A DNA stretch of 9,393 bases from an uncultured Chitinophagaceae bacterium (lineage in GTDB: Bacteria > Bacteroidota > Bacteroidia > Chitinophagales > Chitinophagaceae), in assembly GCA_946885335.1 (NCBI GenBank), contig CAMPGG010000122.1, positions 1 to 9,393 on the forward strand, given 5' to 3'. The notes beneath the pieces are model-generated. The model made no database searches. It was not told the origin of the DNA and worked only from the letters and a program-made list of their open reading frames with translations. The translations under genes were made by a program, and so were the position numbers. Of the stretch, positions 7,175 to 9,393 are shown in pieces (the first letter of the stretch is position 1; every line of letters starts with the position of its first letter).

Positions 7175-8206
7175 ATGAAAGAAACAAAAATTATTGACCT
7201 TATTTCGATTGATCCATATTCCAGCACGTCAAAATATTTGCAAATAGCAAATGCTATTTTAAAAGAAATTGAAAAAGGAAATATCAAAGCAGGAGACAAT
7301 ATGCCATCCATTAATGAATTGAGCATTGAACTGGATATTGCCCGTGATACAGTAGAAAGGGGATATAAGCATCTTAGAAAACTGGGTGTTATTAATGCTG
7401 TTCCGCGCAGAGGTTATTTTATAGAAAATACAGAATTCAGGAGACCACTTAATGTATTCTTGTTGTTTAATAAATTAAGTATTCCCAAAAAATCCATTTA
7501 TGACGCATTTGTGAATACACTGGGAGAACAGGCCGGTATAGACTTTTATGTTTACAACAATGATTTTCACCTATTCAAACGGATGCTTGCCAGCAATAAA
7601 GAACATTATACTCACTTCGTTATTATACCGCATTTTGTTGAAGGCGGTGAAAATGCGCATGAGATAATCAATGAGATACCAAAAGATAAATTGCTATTGT
7701 TAGACCGAACACCTCCGGGAGTTACAGGCGACTATGCATCTGTTTTGATAGATTTTGAAAATGATATTTACAAGGCATTAAATGAGGCAATTGAACAGTT
7801 AATTAAATACCACACCATCAAGATCATCTTTCCAAAAAAAAGTTATTACCCCAAAGAAATATTAAAAGGTTTTACACATTTTTGCCAGGATTTCACCTTT
7901 CAATATAAGGTAATAAATGATGTAAGCGAGGCCGAGATCAATCCGGGTGAAGTTTATATTAATCTTATTGAAGATGACCTTGTAACCCTGATTGAAAAAA
8001 TAAATACTACTAACTATACTATTGGTGAACAGGTCGGTATCATCTCATATAATGAAACACCTATAAAAAAAGTAGTGCTGCGGGGAATTACAACCATATC
8101 CTCGGATTTCCATGAAATGGGTGTAATGGCTGCAAAAACTATTTTATCAGGCACCACAGCAAAAGAGAAAGTTCCATTCCGGTTGATCCTCCGGAATTCT
8201 TTATAA
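7175..8206 (+). CDS. GntR-family transcriptional regulator with LacI-type periplasmic-binding-like sensor domain
   Basis: 343 residues from the ATG at 7175, cytoplasmic, DNA-binding. Residues about 18-83 are a GntR winged helix-turn-helix: YLQIANAILKEIEKGNI, then PSINELSIELDIARDTVERGYKHL with the recognition helix, and the RRGYF wing (78-82). Residues about 92-340 resemble the sugar-binding domain of LacI-type regulators: PLNVFLLFN opening strand, a TIGEQVGIISYNETP segment (282-296), and GITTISSDFHEMGVMAAKTIL (304-324), the conserved C-terminal pattern of that fold. The combination replaces the usual FadR or UTRA ligand domain and is common in Bacteroidota sugar loci. It is transcribed away from the aldolase-isomerase-rhamnosidase operon, 177 bases apart, so it probably controls that operon and perhaps itself. 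The likely effector is a rhamnose-pathway sugar or sugar phosphate, by inference. Whether it represses or activates cannot be read from the sequence. Confidence 0.88.
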   Translation: MKETKIIDLISIDPYSSTSKYLQIANAILKEIEKGNIKAGDNMPSINELSIELDIARDTVERGYKHLRKLGVINAVPRRGYFIENTEFRRPLNVFLLFNKLSIPKKSIYDAFVNTLGEQAGIDFYVYNNDFHLFKRMLASNKEHYTHFVIIPHFVEGGENAHEIINEIPKDKLLLLDRTPPGVTGDYASVLIDFENDIYKALNEAIEQLIKYHTIKIIFPKKSYYPKEILKGFTHFCQDFTFQYKVINDVSEAEINPGEVYINLIEDDLVTLIEKINTTNYTIGEQVGIISYNETPIKKVVLRGITTISSDFHEMGVMAAKTILSGTTAKEKVPFRLILRNSL

Positions 8207-8239
8207 AAATTTCAAGCAAAGACAAAAGGTTTAATAGAA

Positions 8240-8285
8240 ACAAAAACAAATAATGCAAGAGTGGCTCAACGACCACTCTTGTATT
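8240..8285 (-). terminator. Rho-independent terminator of the GH127-like gene
   Basis: A long hairpin lies between the convergent regulator and GH127-like genes. Nine perfect pairs, CAAGAGTGG (8256-8264) with CCACTCTTG (8273-8281), enclose an 8-base loop. The stem extends outward by a G-T wobble and three A-T pairs to 8252 and 8285. On the minus strand it is followed at once by ATTTGTTTTTG (8251-8241), a T-rich tract as expected for intrinsic termination about 25 bases after the GH127-like stop. On the plus strand the bases after the stem (GCAACTTGTC) are not T-rich, so it should terminate the regulator transcript poorly, although the hairpin could stabilise its 3' end. Confidence 0.75.
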
Positions 8286-8308
8286 GCAACTTGTCAAATA
8301 TCACATGA

Positions 8309-9393
8309 CTACTTTGCTTTTTCAACCGTATTCGATTTATCTAATCCAGGGAAGCAGGTAAAAGGGCCTTCAGCCAAAGAAAAATATGGTATAAATGTAT
8401 AGTCAGGCTCCCCTTCTATGGTAAACTCACAAGGTTTTTCCGTTTTTCGTATCTTACTTATCAATACTTCCGGAGACATCTTTAAACGAATTGAATGCTC
8501 ATTTTCTGCCTGAAACACATCCTTCATTAACGGACCTTTTAAAGCCATAAGCAGAGGTCCATAAGAAAAGGCAAATCTTGTAGCATCATCAATACGAGTC
8601 TCTCCAATGTATTTTTCCGCCTTCCATTTCATTGGTAATTCCCAGGTAATGATATCTCCATCATTCCAGGTACGGTCCAACGTAACATAAGTTCCCGGAA
8701 CAACCTTGCTTACTTTTTTTCCATTGACTTTTAAATTGATATCGCTTGCCAGCCAATTTGGCGCACGAACGCGGATTTTCATAGCTACAGGTGACTTAGT
8801 TGACACCTGTAAGAATACATTTTTATCGTAGGGGAAGCTGGTTTTCATAGCTAATTTCAGCTCTTGCATGTTAACAGTAAATTTATATTCTGAAGCTGCA
8901 AATAAATTTATAAATACTCCGTCATCGTCGTGTGAATAAATGTATTGAGGCAACATTCCATACATTGCAGTCGCCTGAATCTCACAACAAGTATTTTGCA
9001 CTGCCGGAGGGAATTTGCCGTCATTCATCTGGTTAAAATAGCGAATAGATCCATTCTCCCACTGAGCTGCAAAAATGATATTGAATAATGACTGTTCTAT
9101 CTCTGCTGCATATTTTTCCTTTTCAGGCCATAACTGCAGCAGGCGATGGTTTAAATCAACCCAAAACACATTTCCACAAGTTTCATAAATATTATTGGGC
9201 AGGTTTGTTAGTTTATGAGATTTAGGCTTGCACTCAAAATGTTCGCATAAACTTATAGCTCCTCCGGGTGTTTGAAAATATTCACCATATATTTTCCAGG
9301 CTCCCAGGCACGCGTCCAAATAACGTTGTTCACCTGTAGCTTTGTAAATGTCAAATAATGCACAAATACTTGTCAGCAAATAATTATGAGGCC
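8309..9393 (-). CDS. GH127-family (DUF1680) hydrolase, probable beta-L-arabinofuranosidase, 3' part only
   Basis: The reading frame is open at the window edge (…PHNYLLTSICALFD), so the 360 visible residues are the C-terminal part; the TTG at 9379 is an internal leucine, not a start. The rest of the gene, with any signal peptide, lies outside. Residues about 1-170 are the end of the (alpha/alpha)6 barrel with GH127 hallmarks. YETC carries E70 and C72. NTCCE carries C135 and C136. Together these match the Glu-Cys-Cys-Cys zinc site of HypBA1-type enzymes, in which the first Cys of the CC pair is the nucleophile. E50 or E53 would match the acid/base glutamate. After that come beta-sandwich regions (MKIRVRAPNWL, VPGTYVTLDRTWNDGD, FAFSYGPLLMALKGP), as in the family. 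Characterised members remove L-arabinofuranose from plant glycans; family GH146 is closely similar, so specificity is uncertain. It converges on the regulator gene and ends at its own terminator, so it is not part of the rhamnose operon transcript. Confidence 0.88.
   Translation of the reverse strand, partial: PHNYLLTSICALFDIYKATGEQRYLDACLGAWKIYGEYFQTPGGAISLCEHFECKPKSHKLTNLPNNIYETCGNVFWVDLNHRLLQLWPEKEKYAAEIEQSLFNIIFAAQWENGSIRYFNQMNDGKFPPAVQNTCCEIQATAMYGMLPQYIYSHDDDGVFINLFAASEYKFTVNMQELKLAMKTSFPYDKNVFLQVSTKSPVAMKIRVRAPNWLASDINLKVNGKKVSKVVPGTYVTLDRTWNDGDIITWELPMKWKAEKYIGETRIDDATRFAFSYGPLLMALKGPLMKDVFQAENEHSIRLKMSPEVLISKIRKTEKPCEFTIEGEPDYTFIPYFSLAEGPFTCFPGLDKSNTVEKAK

Noticed and set aside
1..9393. 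Search for CRISPR arrays, tRNA or rRNA genes, insertion sequences, phage or defence genes
   Set aside because: No repeat-spacer pattern, cloverleaf-like sequence, transposase/integrase motif or defence domain was seen. Almost the whole window is accounted for by carbohydrate-metabolism genes.

Overview
The window is an AT-rich stretch (start and stop contexts A/T heavy, no consistent Shine-Dalgarno sequences) whose gene families point to a Bacteroidota genome, probably a glycan-degrading member of Chitinophagia or Sphingobacteriia. The evidence is a secreted GH78 alpha-L-rhamnosidase of the large Bacteroidetes type, a DUF1680/GH127-type hydrolase, a GntR regulator with a LacI-like sensor domain, and a TAnnTTTG-type promoter element. 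The exact taxon is inference.

Layout. On the minus strand, reading from about 7040 down to 1, there is a tight gene series: a tandem-domain class II aldolase (6997-5675), a TIM-barrel sugar isomerase resembling the Pseudomonas stutzeri type of L-rhamnose isomerase (5630-4659), a secreted GH78 alpha-L-rhamnosidase (4626-1912), a secreted GH99/GH71-like putative glycosidase with a C-terminal beta-sandwich-like domain (1907-114), and possibly the first codons of a further gene (44-1). Gaps are 4 to 69 bases and no convincing terminator lies between the genes, so they look like one operon. Divergent from it, a 177-base control region separates the aldolase from a plus-strand GntR-type regulator (7175-8206). 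Convergent with the regulator is the 3' part of a GH127-family hydrolase (9393-8309, minus strand), which ends at a strong hairpin with a T-rich tract.

Working model (inference). Periplasmic or surface hydrolases (GH78, the GH99-like protein and the GH127-like protein) strip L-rhamnose and perhaps L-arabinose from a plant or algal polysaccharide such as a pectin or arabinogalactan. Released L-rhamnose is isomerised in the cytoplasm to L-rhamnulose and cleaved by the aldolase after phosphorylation. The GntR/LacI-type regulator probably senses a pathway sugar and controls the divergent operon. No kinase, transporter or SusC/SusD pair lies in the window; they would have to be elsewhere.

The most unusual element is the aldolase. 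It is a fusion of two class II aldolase/adducin domains. The first keeps every expected catalytic and metal-binding residue. The second has lost all four, so it looks like a pseudo-enzyme domain.
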